From: Rubrimonas sp036788415
Lineage (GTDB): Bacteria; Pseudomonadota; Alphaproteobacteria; Rhodobacterales; Rhodobacteraceae
DNA length: 64,000 nucleotides
NCBI RefSeq assembly: GCF_036788415.1
Contig: NZ_DAIQNN010000001.1
Location: forward strand, 62,001 to 126,000
Direction of reading: 5' to 3'
Shown here: positions 26,516-34,852 of the stretch, piece after piece
Layout: every line of letters starts with the position of its first letter
How positions within the stretch are numbered: the first letter of the stretch is position 1
Made by a program: the position numbers and the translations under genes
The notes under the pieces: generated by a model
What the model was told of the DNA's origin: nothing
Databases searched by the model: none
Seen by the model: only the letters and a program-made list of their open reading frames with translations

Positions 26516-26868
26516 GCCTCCGCCGCTTGGGCGATCCGCCGCATGAGGAACTGGAATACGATGCCGGTGATCAGCAGCGTCGCAGAGGTGCCCGCCACGA
26601 CCGCGACCAAAATGTAGGTCCAGGCAGACGCCAGCATGCCAGAGTTCGCCATCACCCCGACGGCCGCAGGCACGAAGAACAACGGGAAGTATGGCGCCGC
26701 AAAATCGAAGAGCTCTCCCGACCCCCGGTCCGGCCCGCCACGGATCGCGAATGCGGCCGTGAGCGCCGCGAGGCCGAGAGCCGCCCCGGGAACCGGCAAG
26801 TCGTAGCCCTCGGCGATCGCGTCGCCCGCCAGCAGGAGAAGGAGCACGATCGCGGCGGACCTGATCAT
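26512..26868 (-). CDS. lrgA: LrgA/CidA family holin-like membrane protein
   Basis: A 118-residue membrane protein with about four hydrophobic helices. The family feature is LPVPGAALGLAALTA near residue 25, followed by YFPLFFVPAAVGVM. The ATG at 26868 has AAGGAA seven bases upstream and is preferred over an ATG 36 bases further out. It is translated together with lrgB. The operon is divergent from a tetR gene, so that regulator probably controls it. Confidence 0.92.
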   Translation of the reverse strand: MIRSAAIVLLLLLAGDAIAEGYDLPVPGAALGLAALTAAFAIRGGPDRGSGELFDFAAPYFPLFFVPAAVGVMANSGMLASAWTYILVAVVAGTSATLLITGIVFQFLMRRIAQAAEA

Positions 26869-27011
26869 GAAAATTTCCTTCCATTCAGCATATTGCGACG
26901 TCATGGCGACGCTGCGCGCCAGTATCTTTTCGCCGGGAGACGATGAGTCACGCCGTGCAGATACCGCAATTCTGGCGCGCGTTTAATTCACTGATGGGTA
27001 TACTTCGCGCC
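26869..27011. promoter_or_regulatory. lrgA/tetR divergent control region
   Basis: 143 bp with AT content higher than the surroundings. TATACT at 26999-27004 is a good match to a -10 box and ends 7 bp before the likely tetR start, which would make that transcript leaderless. No convincing -35 is seen 16-19 bp upstream. GGCGCG (26974-26979) and CGCGCC (27006-27011) flank the box as a weak dyad. TetR-family regulators usually bind in such divergent gaps; no operator can be assigned firmly. Confidence 0.4.
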
Positions 27012-27590
27012 ATGCCGAGAGATTCAGCCGAGACCCGCCAGCGAATCCTGAATGGGGCCTACGCCCTGTTTTATCGACAAGGCTTCGAGCGAACCGGCGT
27101 CGACGCCGTGGCTGTCGCCGCGGGGGTGACGAAGCGCACCCTCTACAATCACTTCGCGTCCAAGGACGACCTGCTTGCAGAGGTGCTCGCGGGACAGGCG
27201 CGTTTTGCTGCGAAAGAGATCCGGCGCTGGTGCGGCGATGAACCTCGCACGGCGGAGGATCTGGTCGGGGCGGTCTTTGGAGGTCTGCGCGAATGGTCCC
27301 GATCGCCGGACTGGCGGGGCTCCGGATTCACCCGGGCCGCCATGGAGCTCGCCTGGGCGCCTGGACATCCGGTCCGGCGCGCCGCGGCGACCCAGAAGAG
27401 CGCCGTGGAGCGCGCGCTGTCCGACGCGCTCCTAAAAGCCGGCGCCGTGGAGTCCGATCGGCTCGCACGAGCCCTCGTCGTCCTGATCGAGGGCGCGATG
27501 ACTCTGCGCCTGATCCACGGGGATCCGCTCTGGTTCGACGTCGCCGAAGACTCCGCAAGAACCCTGGTGCAAAGCACTGTCTCCGGATGA
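27012..27590 (+). CDS. TetR/AcrR family transcriptional regulator
   Basis: A 192-residue TetR-type repressor. The N-terminal helix-turn-helix is clear: ETRQRILNGAYALFYRQGF, then GVDAVAVAAGVTKRTLYNHF. The C-terminal ligand domain has no recognisable ligand signature. The start chosen, MPRDSAETRQ, is 5-6 residues ahead of helix 1, as usual. Upstream ATGs at 26943 and 26994 would add 23 or 6 residues with no family counterpart. It faces lrgAB and probably represses it. Confidence 0.9.
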   Translation: MPRDSAETRQRILNGAYALFYRQGFERTGVDAVAVAAGVTKRTLYNHFASKDDLLAEVLAGQARFAAKEIRRWCGDEPRTAEDLVGAVFGGLREWSRSPDWRGSGFTRAAMELAWAPGHPVRRAAATQKSAVERALSDALLKAGAVESDRLARALVVLIEGAMTLRLIHGDPLWFDVAEDSARTLVQSTVSG

Positions 27591-27889
27591 CGGTCTCCTT
27601 GTATCGGGCGAGAAAGCCAACTCGTTCGGACCAGCGATGCGACAGAGCGGCCCGAGACAGGCGAGACCTTCGAAATCGACCGTGCTTTCGGATCGACCGT
27701 GAGCCGACATTCACCGAACGCCCGGGAGGATCAACCTTTCGACCTCAAGACGGGCGGGCGCGATGGCGAAACCCCGCCCGGACCGGTCATCGCGTGAGCC
27801 GCTGCGGATAGCTGCTCTGGGCTCGCTCCAGTCGTTCGAGGCGCACGGCGCGAACGGCCGAACTGTGCGCGATGCGGCCGCCGCAGCCG
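27591..27889. other. Non-coding stretch right of the lrgAB-tetR block
   Basis: 299 bp between the convergent tetR and terB stops. I see no gene, RNA or terminator with any support. GC is lower than in the terB side and resembles the tetR block in the first 150 bp. It carries AGCCGACATT at 27702-27711. Together with 25542-25801 it brackets the lrgAB-tetR block. Confidence 0.4.
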
Positions 27890-28303
27890 TCAGAGCCGCG
27901 CGTAGCGCACCCGCGCGCCGCGTTCGATGGCCGCCGCCGTCAGCCGGTCCACCCCGAGGCCGTGCCGCAGGATCTCGAGGAAGTTCAGCTCCTCCAGCGA
28001 GGCGTCGCTGTCGGAGGCGGCCACGTCGCAGGCCAGCGCGTAGGCCGTGGCCCGCAGCCGCTCGGGCAGGACTTCGTCGATCATCCGCAAGGTCTGATCG
28101 ATGCCGTCCTCCTCCTGCAGCAACTCCACCACCACGGCGCTGATCTGGCCGAACCGGCCCTCGGGGAACCCCCGGAACACCGGCAGGCGCGCGATGGTGT
28201 CCGAGATCGCCGCGCCTTCCTGGTCGGTCATCTCGCCATCGGCGGCGGCGGTCACCATCATCGCGGCGACGAGCGCGTCTTGCGGGCTGAAAGGCAGGGT
28301 CAT
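27890..28303 (-). CDS. Tellurite resistance TerB family protein
   Basis: A 137-residue all-helical TerB-like protein. The conserved metal-binding-type acidic helix is visible in MMVTAAADGEMTDQEGAAI and again in ACDVAASDSDASLEELNFL. It is a single-domain cytoplasmic protein. Members outside ter operons have no defined role, and no terC/terD genes are nearby. The ATG at 28303 has GGGAG upstream; a longer frame is not used. Confidence 0.85.
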   Translation of the reverse strand: MTLPFSPQDALVAAMMVTAAADGEMTDQEGAAISDTIARLPVFRGFPEGRFGQISAVVVELLQEEDGIDQTLRMIDEVLPERLRATAYALACDVAASDSDASLEELNFLEILRHGLGVDRLTAAAIERGARVRYARL

Positions 28304-28422
28304 GGACGGCGGGCTCCCGGGCCGGGGCCGTCGCGGCCCCGCCTCAGAGTTATTGACCGCGCGCGGGCGCTTCAATAGGCAGACGCCGCGCGACGCCCCC
28401 CTTTGTCGAGGAGCCCGATCCG

Positions 28423-30063
28423 ATGTCCAGCCTGCGCGAATTCGCCGAGACGGCGAAAGCCTGGCCCTTCGAGGAGGCGCGCAAGCTCCTGAAACGGCTC
28501 GGCGGCAAGGACCCCGCCAAGGGCTACGTCCTGTTCGAGACCGGCTACGGCCCGTCCGGCCTGCCTCATATCGGCACGTTCGGCGAAGTGGCGCGCACGA
28601 CCATGGTGCGCCGCGCCTTCGAGACGCTGTGCGACATCCCCACGCGGCTGCTATGCTTCTCCGACGACATGGACGGCATGCGCAAGGTTCCCGACAACGT
28701 GCCGAACCCGGCCATGCTGCGCGAGCATCTGCAGCGCCCGCTTACGGTCGTCCCCGACCCGTTCGGCGAATACGAGAGCTTCGGTCACCACAACAACGCG
28801 ATGCTGCGCCGCTTCCTCGACACGTTCGGCTTCGAGTACGAGTTCGCGAGCGCGACAGACTACTACAAGTCCGGCAAGCTCGACGACATCCTGCTGCGCG
28901 CCGCCGAGAAGTATGACCAGATCATGGAGATCATGCTGCCGTCGCTGGGCGAGGAGCGGCAGGCGACCTATTCCTGCTTCCTGCCGATCAGCCCGACCAC
29001 CGGCCGCGTCCTCTATGTCCCGATCCGCAACGTCGACGCCAAGCGCGGCGAGATCACCTTCGACGACGAGGACGGGACCGAGACCACTCTCCCCGTCACT
29101 GGCGGCCAGGTGAAGCTGCAATGGAAGCCCGATTTCGGCGCGCGCTGGGCGGCGCTCGGCGTCGATTTCGAGATGTACGGCAAGGACCACCTGCCCAACA
29201 CCCCACTCTATGACGGCATCTGCGAGGCGCTGGGCGGGCGGGCGCCGCAGCATTTCATCTACGAGCTGTTCCTCGACGGCGACGGGCGCAAGATCAGCAA
29301 GTCCAAGGGCAACGGCATCTCGATCGACGAATGGCTGCGCTACGCCAGCGCCGAGAGCCTGTCGCTGTTCATGTTCCAGAAGCCCCGCACCGCCAAGCGC
29401 CTGCACTGGGACGTGATCCCCAAGACGGTGGACGAGTACGACGCGCATCTGCGCGCCTATCCCGGCCAGACCGCCGACAAGCAGGTCGAGAACCCGGTCT
29501 GGCACATCCATTCCGGCCATCCGCCGGCGTCCGACCTCGCCGTGTCCTTCGCGATGCTGCTCAACCTCGCCTCGGTGGCTCAGGCGCATGACAAGGCCGT
29601 GCTCTGGGGCTTCATCCGCAAATACGCCCCGGAGGCGAGCCCCGAGACGCATCCCGGGCTCGACGCCGCCGTGGGCCGCGCAGTGGCCTATGTCGAGGAC
29701 CACATCCTGCCGAACCGCCGCTTCCGCGCGCCGACCGAACAGGAGCGCGCGGCGCTCGCCGACCTCGCCGACCGCCTGCGGGCCTGGGAGGGCGGTCCGG
29801 ACGCGGCTGCTCTGCAGGACATGGTCTACGAGGTGGGCAAAGCGCACGGTTTCGGGGAGCTGCGGGCCTGGTTCGGCGCGCTGTACGAGACGCTGCTCGG
29901 CGCGGAGCAGGGTCCGCGCTTCGGCGGCTTCATCGCGCTCTACGGCGTCGCCGAGACGGCGGCGCTGGTCGAGCGGGCCTTGGAGGGGGCGCTGGTCGAG
30001 GCCGCGGACCCCGCCTCAGCCACACCGCGCCAGAGCGCAAACCGACCCGGGAAAATCAGGTGA
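28423..30063 (+). CDS. lysS: Lysine--tRNA ligase, class I
   Basis: A 546-residue class I (archaeal-type) lysyl-tRNA synthetase, the form found in alphaproteobacteria. The Rossmann ATP-binding motifs are PHIGTFGE (HIGH-like) and KISKSKGN (KMSKS-like). It is unrelated to the class II LysS of most bacteria. GAGGAG precedes the ATG. The tRNA-Lys(UUU) gene lies 1.6 kb downstream. No second lysyl-tRNA synthetase is in the window. Confidence 0.96.
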   Translation: MSSLREFAETAKAWPFEEARKLLKRLGGKDPAKGYVLFETGYGPSGLPHIGTFGEVARTTMVRRAFETLCDIPTRLLCFSDDMDGMRKVPDNVPNPAMLREHLQRPLTVVPDPFGEYESFGHHNNAMLRRFLDTFGFEYEFASATDYYKSGKLDDILLRAAEKYDQIMEIMLPSLGEERQATYSCFLPISPTTGRVLYVPIRNVDAKRGEITFDDEDGTETTLPVTGGQVKLQWKPDFGARWAALGVDFEMYGKDHLPNTPLYDGICEALGGRAPQHFIYELFLDGDGRKISKSKGNGISIDEWLRYASAESLSLFMFQKPRTAKRLHWDVIPKTVDEYDAHLRAYPGQTADKQVENPVWHIHSGHPPASDLAVSFAMLLNLASVAQAHDKAVLWGFIRKYAPEASPETHPGLDAAVGRAVAYVEDHILPNRRFRAPTEQERAALADLADRLRAWEGGPDAAALQDMVYEVGKAHGFGELRAWFGALYETLLGAEQGPRFGGFIALYGVAETAALVERALEGALVEAADPASATPRQSANRPGKIR

Positions 30064-30151
30064 CCGAGCTTTTTCCGTTCGAGAACGACACTCCCCACCC
30101 GGTGGCCAGCTTCGTTAAGGTCGATCTCCGCTCCAGTCGGGGCGCCGCGCC

Positions 30152-30628
30152 TCAGTTGCGGTAGCTGTCCCAGTCGGTTCCGGGCGGCCGCTCCCGCGCG
30201 GCGGTCTCGCGGATGAATTCGACGATGCCAACTCCCGTCGATCCGCCGATCTCGCGCGTCTCGGTTTCGCGGGCGGTCGGAGTCGGCGCGCGCGCGGGCG
30301 CTTTGGACGGGGAAGGGGTCGAGGCGACGCGGACCGGTTCACCCGAAAGCGTCTGGGACAGGAGCGCGGCGCGCGCGGCTTCCAGGGCGCGGTCCGGATC
30401 GGCGAGCGGCGCGGGCGGGACGTAAACGACGGCCGACAGACCGATCGGCCATCGCCCCATGGCGGCGGAGGTTGCGACCGGCGCGACCGGCGTCGAAAGC
30501 GCAGCGTCCGCCGTTGGACCTTGATCGCCGAAGCTCGGCTCGCGGACGATCAGAAGCGCTGTGGAGAGGACGACGAACCCGATCGCCGCATGACCCGCGA
30601 GCCGACCAATTCTGTCCGGACTTCGCAT
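30152..30628 (-). CDS. Uncharacterised protein with one N-terminal membrane segment
   Basis: About 158 residues. A hydrophobic stretch near residues 12-30 (AAIGFVVLSTALLIV) is a membrane anchor or uncleaved signal. The rest is Ala, Pro and Thr-rich, with a C-terminal segment VGIVEFIRETAARERPPG. I recognise no family. The ATG at 30628 has AAAGGAG eleven bases upstream; a GTG at 30652 is possible. It faces lysS across 88 bp. Confidence 0.65.
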   Translation of the reverse strand: MRSPDRIGRLAGHAAIGFVVLSTALLIVREPSFGDQGPTADAALSTPVAPVATSAAMGRWPIGLSAVVYVPPAPLADPDRALEAARAALLSQTLSGEPVRVASTPSPSKAPARAPTPTARETETREIGGSTGVGIVEFIRETAARERPPGTDWDSYRN

Positions 30629-30748
30629 CCGTCGTCCCGCTCCTTTAACCACTCCTTCTTTCTACATCGATCCGCCCGAATATCAAATGCGGATCACGCT
30701 AAAGCGAGCGGATCGGGGCGGCCGCCCGCGCGTTCGCGAGGCGGCGCG

Positions 30749-31543
30749 TCAGAATTCCGACCACAGGAACAGCTTGATCCGTGTGCCCAGGTCGATCTCG
30801 CGACCTGCGACATCGCGCTCCACGCCGACCCCGAGATGGAGGCCGTCCCGCACCTCTCGCGCCGCCGAAGCTGCGAGCTTGACCGAATCGAACCCCTCGC
30901 TCTGGTCGCCGTCGCCGTTGCGCAGGCTCAGCACGCTGAAGCTCTGGACCAGCGCCAGCCATCGCCCGTCGTCGAGTTCCCGGGGGCGCAGCCCCGCCGT
31001 CAGATCGACCCGGATCTCGTCGGAGGGGTCGCCCAGGCGCAACCGAAGGCCGGCCTGCGCGTCGTAGAAGGCGTCGCCGAGCGAGGTCGCGAAGCCGCGC
31101 CCGTAGAGGCTGCGCAGGTCGAACTCGAACCCGTCCGTCGCGCGCTGCTGCGGCTCGCCCGCCCGCGCGCCCTGCCGCGCATAGGACGCGCCGACCTGAA
31201 CCGACAGCGGGTCGCCCGCCGCGCCTTCGCGCAGCTTCACGCGCGCGAACGCCGACCAGGTGAGGCGGTCCTCCAGCGCCGCGGCGGGGCCGGTCGGGCG
31301 GCTGAGTTCGGCGGCGCCGCCGACGGTCAGCCCCTCGCGCAGGCCGTATTCGCCATAGAGCGCGCCGAACATCTCCTCGTAGCCGCCGTCGTCGGTGCGA
31401 TAGGTCGACGTCGAGACGCTCAGGAAGGTCTCGCCCGGCGCGCGCGTCCACGCCCCCGCCGTCGCCTTCGATCCTTCCGCAAGGCCCGCCGCCGCAGCGA
31501 CGAGCGCCGCCGCGATCGGCCCGCCGCGTTTCATGATGCGCAT
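30749..31543 (-). CDS. Putative outer-membrane beta-barrel protein
   Basis: A 264-residue exported protein. The N-terminus MRIMKRGGPIAAALVAAAAGLAEG is a signal peptide. The mature part consists of alternating polar and hydrophobic strands (SVSTSTYRTDDGGYEEMFG, VGGAAELSRP, LTWSAFARVKLREG, VQVGASYARQG, DAQAGLRLRLGDP) and ends in a terminal aromatic, LFLWSEF, as outer-membrane barrels do. Function unknown. The ATG at 31543 has GGAGA six bases upstream. A lone gene just upstream of the tRNA. Confidence 0.75.
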   Translation of the reverse strand: MRIMKRGGPIAAALVAAAAGLAEGSKATAGAWTRAPGETFLSVSTSTYRTDDGGYEEMFGALYGEYGLREGLTVGGAAELSRPTGPAAALEDRLTWSAFARVKLREGAAGDPLSVQVGASYARQGARAGEPQQRATDGFEFDLRSLYGRGFATSLGDAFYDAQAGLRLRLGDPSDEIRVDLTAGLRPRELDDGRWLALVQSFSVLSLRNGDGDQSEGFDSVKLAASAAREVRDGLHLGVGVERDVAGREIDLGTRIKLFLWSEF

Positions 31544-31636
31544 CCGCGTCTCCGTACTCGCCGTCCCCGGCGCAATATGCATGTCGCGCCGCCGCAGGGG
31601 TTGCGACCATCCGCCGTGCCGCGCGGTCCGCCGCGC

Positions 31637-31663
31637 TTGACCCTCCGTCCCCCCGCCTATATC
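31637..31663 (+). promoter_or_regulatory. Likely promoter of tRNA-Lys
   Basis: TTGACC (-35-like, 31637-31642) and TATATC (-10-like, 31658-31663) lie 15 bp apart, 20 bp before the mature tRNA 5' end. The spacing is a little short for sigma-70 but both boxes stand out in this GC-rich sequence. Confidence 0.5.
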
Positions 31664-31683
31664 GAACGCCGGCGCGTCGGCGC

Positions 31684-31758
31684 GGGCGGGTAGCTCAGTG
31701 GTAGAGCATCCGACTTTTAATCGGATGGTCGAGGGTTCGATCCCCTCCCCGCCTACCA
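31684..31758 (+). tRNA. tRNA-Lys (anticodon TTT)
   Basis: A complete cloverleaf can be drawn. The acceptor stem GGGCGGG pairs with CCCGCCT, with one G-T pair at the end. The D stem is GCTC/GAGC, and the anticodon stem TCCGA/TCGGA encloses loop CTTTTAA with anticodon TTT. The T stem GAGGG/CCCTC encloses TTCGATC. The discriminator A is at 31755 and CCA is encoded at 31756-31758. It is the only tRNA in the window. Confidence 0.97.
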
Positions 31759-31809
31759 GCGCACCCTTGCGCGCAACTCCGCGCCGCGATCGAGCCTGCA
31801 GGTGCGCCG

Positions 31810-33138
31810 ATGCCCGTGTTCCTCCGTCATGACGCCCTCGGCTTCGAGCGCGACTTCGCCGCCCTGCTCGGGCGCAAGCGCGAAAGCGCGCCGGAGGTCG
31901 ACGACGCGGTCGCCGCGATCATCGCGCAGGTCCGCGCCGAGGGCGACGCGGCGCTGATCGCGCTGACCGACCGCTTCGACCGCCTCAGCCTGACCCGCGA
32001 GACGCTGCGCGTCTCCGACGCCGAGATCGAGGCGGCCTGCGCCGAAGTTCCCGCCGCCGAGCGCGCCGCGCTGGAGCTCGCCGCCGCGCGCATCCGCGCC
32101 TATCACGACCGCCAGCGCCCCGACGACGCGCGCTGGACCGACGAGACCGGCGCGGAACTCGGCTGGCGCTGGACGCCGGTCGACGCGGCGGGGCTCTATG
32201 TGCCGGGCGGCACCGCGTCCTATCCCTCCTCGGTGCTGATGAACGCGATCCCCGCGCAGGTCGCGGGGGTCGGGCGGCTCGCGATGTGCGTCCCGGCGCC
32301 CGACGGCGTTCTCAACCCGCTGGTGCTGCTGGCCGCCCGGCTGTGCGGCGTGTCGGAGATCTGGCGCATCGGCGGCGCGCAGGCCATTGCGGCGCTCGCC
32401 TACGGCACCGAGAGCGTCGCGCCCGTGGACAAGATCACCGGCCCCGGCAACGCCTGGGTGGCGGCGGCCAAGCGGCGGGTGTTCGGGCAGGTCGGCATCG
32501 ACATGATCGCGGGCCCGTCGGAAATCCTCGTGATCGCCGACGCCGCCCAGAACCCCGACTGGATCGCCGTGGATCTGATGAGCCAGGCGGAGCACGACGT
32601 CAGCGCGCAGGCCATCCTCATCACCGACGACGCGGACTTCGCGCAGGAGGTCGGCCGCGCCGTCGACCGGCTGTTGCAGCGCCTGGCCCGCGCCGAGATC
32701 GCGGGCGAAAGCTGGCGCGAGAACGGCGCGCTGGTGGTGGCGCGCGACCTCGCCCACGCCGCCGCCCTGTCCGACCGCGCCGCGCCGGAGCATCTGGAGC
32801 TCTGCGTCGCCGACCCCGAGGCGCTGGCCGCGCGCATCCGCCACGCAGGCGCGATCTTTCTCGGCGCGCACACGCCCGAGGCCATCGGCGACTATGTCGG
32901 CGGCCCGAACCATGTGCTGCCGACGTCGCGCGCCGCGCGCTACGCCTCGGGCCTCTCGGTGCTCGACTTCATGAAGCGGACCACGCTGGCGCGGATGAGC
33001 CCGGATGCGCTGCGCGCAGTAGGGCCGGCGGCCGAGACGCTCGCGCGTTCGGAGCGCCTGGAGGCGCACGGGCTGTCGGTGCGGCGGCGGCTGGACGCGC
33101 TCGACAGCGGCCCGCCGAGGGAGAGCGGCGGCGCATGA
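31810..33138 (+). CDS. hisD: Histidinol dehydrogenase HisD
   Basis: A 442-residue zinc enzyme that catalyses the last two steps of histidine synthesis, L-histidinol to L-histidine with two NAD. Family segments include AGLYVPGGTASYPSSVLMN, IDMIAGPSEILVIAD, SQAEHDVSAQAILIT and the catalytic Glu-His in APEHLEL, with zinc ligands in the QAEHD and IGDYVGGPNHVLPT regions. Length is normal. It is not in a his operon; the next gene overlaps it by ATGA and is a chloride-type transporter. Confidence 0.97.
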   Translation: MPVFLRHDALGFERDFAALLGRKRESAPEVDDAVAAIIAQVRAEGDAALIALTDRFDRLSLTRETLRVSDAEIEAACAEVPAAERAALELAAARIRAYHDRQRPDDARWTDETGAELGWRWTPVDAAGLYVPGGTASYPSSVLMNAIPAQVAGVGRLAMCVPAPDGVLNPLVLLAARLCGVSEIWRIGGAQAIAALAYGTESVAPVDKITGPGNAWVAAAKRRVFGQVGIDMIAGPSEILVIADAAQNPDWIAVDLMSQAEHDVSAQAILITDDADFAQEVGRAVDRLLQRLARAEIAGESWRENGALVVARDLAHAAALSDRAAPEHLELCVADPEALAARIRHAGAIFLGAHTPEAIGDYVGGPNHVLPTSRAARYASGLSVLDFMKRTTLARMSPDALRAVGPAAETLARSERLEAHGLSVRRRLDALDSGPPRESGGA

Positions 33139-34796
33139 CCGAAATCGGGCCGGAACCGGGATCGCTGCGCGCGCACCGCACCGCCGCGCCCCCCGAGCCG
33201 CCCGAACCGACGCTCCGCCCGCTGTTCTGGCTGGTCTCGCTGTTGCTCGGGGTCGCGGCGGGCTACGCCGCCATCGGCTTCCGCCTCGCGATCTACGAAG
33301 CGCAGACGCTGCTCTACGGCGCCGACGACTACACCATCCACAGCCAGGCGGCGACGCTCAACCCGCTGATCGTGATGGTCATTCCCATTCTCGGCGGGCT
33401 GACGGTCGGCTGGATCCTCACCCGCTTCACGCCCAATGGAAAGGCGCTGGGCGTGGCCGACGTGATCGAGGCCTCGGCGCTGCGCGAGGGGCGGGTGAAG
33501 CTGCGCGAGGGCCTCGCCTCCGCCGCCGCAGCGCTCGTCACGCTGTCGAGCGGCGGCAGCACCGGGCGAGAGGGGCCGGTGGTGCATCTCTCCGCAGTGC
33601 TGTCGAGTTGGGTGGCGGACCGGTGGAAGAGCACCGGGCTGGAGGCGCGCGACCTGCTGGGCTGCGCCGTGGCCGCGGCGGTCTCGGCGAGCTTCAACGC
33701 GCCGATCGCCGGCGCGCTCTTCGCGCTGGAAGTGGTGCTGCGGCACTACGCGGTGCACGCCTTCGCGCCCATCGTGATCGCCTCGGTGGCGGGCGCAGTG
33801 GTCAGCCGCATCCATATGGGCGACGTCGCCGAATTCGCCCTGCCGCCGCAGACGGTCGAGTTCTATGCGGTGCTGCCGGCCTTCGTGCTGCTCGGCGCGG
33901 TATGCGGGCTGGCGGCGGTGGCGATGATCCGGGCGATGTTTTTCGCCGAGGAACTCGGCGACCGTTTGCAGGCGCGCTGGAAGCTGAGCCTGATGCGGCG
34001 CGCGGCGCTGGCCGGCGCGCTGCTGGGCCTGACGGCGACGATGTTTCCGTTCGTGATCGGCGTCGGCTACGAGACCACCTCGCGCGCGCTGACGGGCGGG
34101 CTCGACCTGTGGGCCTGCCTGCTCTTCGCCGTCGTGAAGATCTGGGCGGTGGCGACGACATGGGGCGGGCGGATGGGCGGCGGCGTGTTCTCGCCCTCGC
34201 TGATGCTGGGCGCGCTCGTGGGCGGGGCGTTCGGCGCCGGCGTCGATCTGATCGTCCCGGGGCCCGCGGGGGCGCAGGGGCTCTATGCTCTGGCGGGGAT
34301 GGGGGCGGTGGCGGCGGCGGTGCTCGGCGCGCCGATCTCGACCACGCTGATCGTGTTCGAGCTGACCGGCGACTTCCAGGCCGCCATCGCAGTGATGGTG
34401 GCCGTGTCGGTGGCGACGGTCGTGGCGCACCGCTTCGTGCGCAAGAGCTTCTTCCTGACGCAGCTAGCGCGCGCGGGGGTGAACCTGATCTCCGGGCCGC
34501 TGGGCTTTCTGTCTGGCACGCTGCGGGTGAAGCGGCTGATGCGCGTGCGCGGCTCGGAGGACGGCGCGTCCGACACCGCCTGTCAGGCGCTGATCGACCA
34601 GGGGGCGTATCTGGAATCCGACGAGACCCTGCGCCACGCGCTGCCGATGCTCGACCGGCTCAAGGGCCCGTTCCTGCCGGTGGTCGAGACCAACGCCGAG
34701 GGCCGCAAGGAGCTGATCGGCGCCCTCTACCACCTCGACGCGCTGCGGGCGGTCAACCGCCTGCTCGAGGAGACGCACCGCGAGGAGCATTCCTGA
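33135..34796 (+). CDS. CLC-family chloride channel/transporter with partial CBS region
   Basis: A 553-residue CLC membrane protein. The ion-pathway motifs are visible: SSGGSTGREGP with the gating Glu146, and GGRMGGGVFSPSLMLGAL. About ten to twelve hydrophobic helices span residues 30-440. The C-terminal 110 residues resemble a CBS pair, with segments TACQALIDQGAY and FLPVVETNAEG, though weakly. The gating Glu suggests H+/Cl- exchange rather than a channel, or a fluoride-insensitive anion exchanger. The ATG overlaps the hisD stop by 4 bp. Confidence 0.9.
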   Translation: MTEIGPEPGSLRAHRTAAPPEPPEPTLRPLFWLVSLLLGVAAGYAAIGFRLAIYEAQTLLYGADDYTIHSQAATLNPLIVMVIPILGGLTVGWILTRFTPNGKALGVADVIEASALREGRVKLREGLASAAAALVTLSSGGSTGREGPVVHLSAVLSSWVADRWKSTGLEARDLLGCAVAAAVSASFNAPIAGALFALEVVLRHYAVHAFAPIVIASVAGAVVSRIHMGDVAEFALPPQTVEFYAVLPAFVLLGAVCGLAAVAMIRAMFFAEELGDRLQARWKLSLMRRAALAGALLGLTATMFPFVIGVGYETTSRALTGGLDLWACLLFAVVKIWAVATTWGGRMGGGVFSPSLMLGALVGGAFGAGVDLIVPGPAGAQGLYALAGMGAVAAAVLGAPISTTLIVFELTGDFQAAIAVMVAVSVATVVAHRFVRKSFFLTQLARAGVNLISGPLGFLSGTLRVKRLMRVRGSEDGASDTACQALIDQGAYLESDETLRHALPMLDRLKGPFLPVVETNAEGRKELIGALYHLDALRAVNRLLEETHREEHS

Positions 34797-34852
34797 CCGC
34801 GCGTCCCGGCTGAGGCTGGACCCCGCGCCGCTCTCATGCAAATACTACATCT

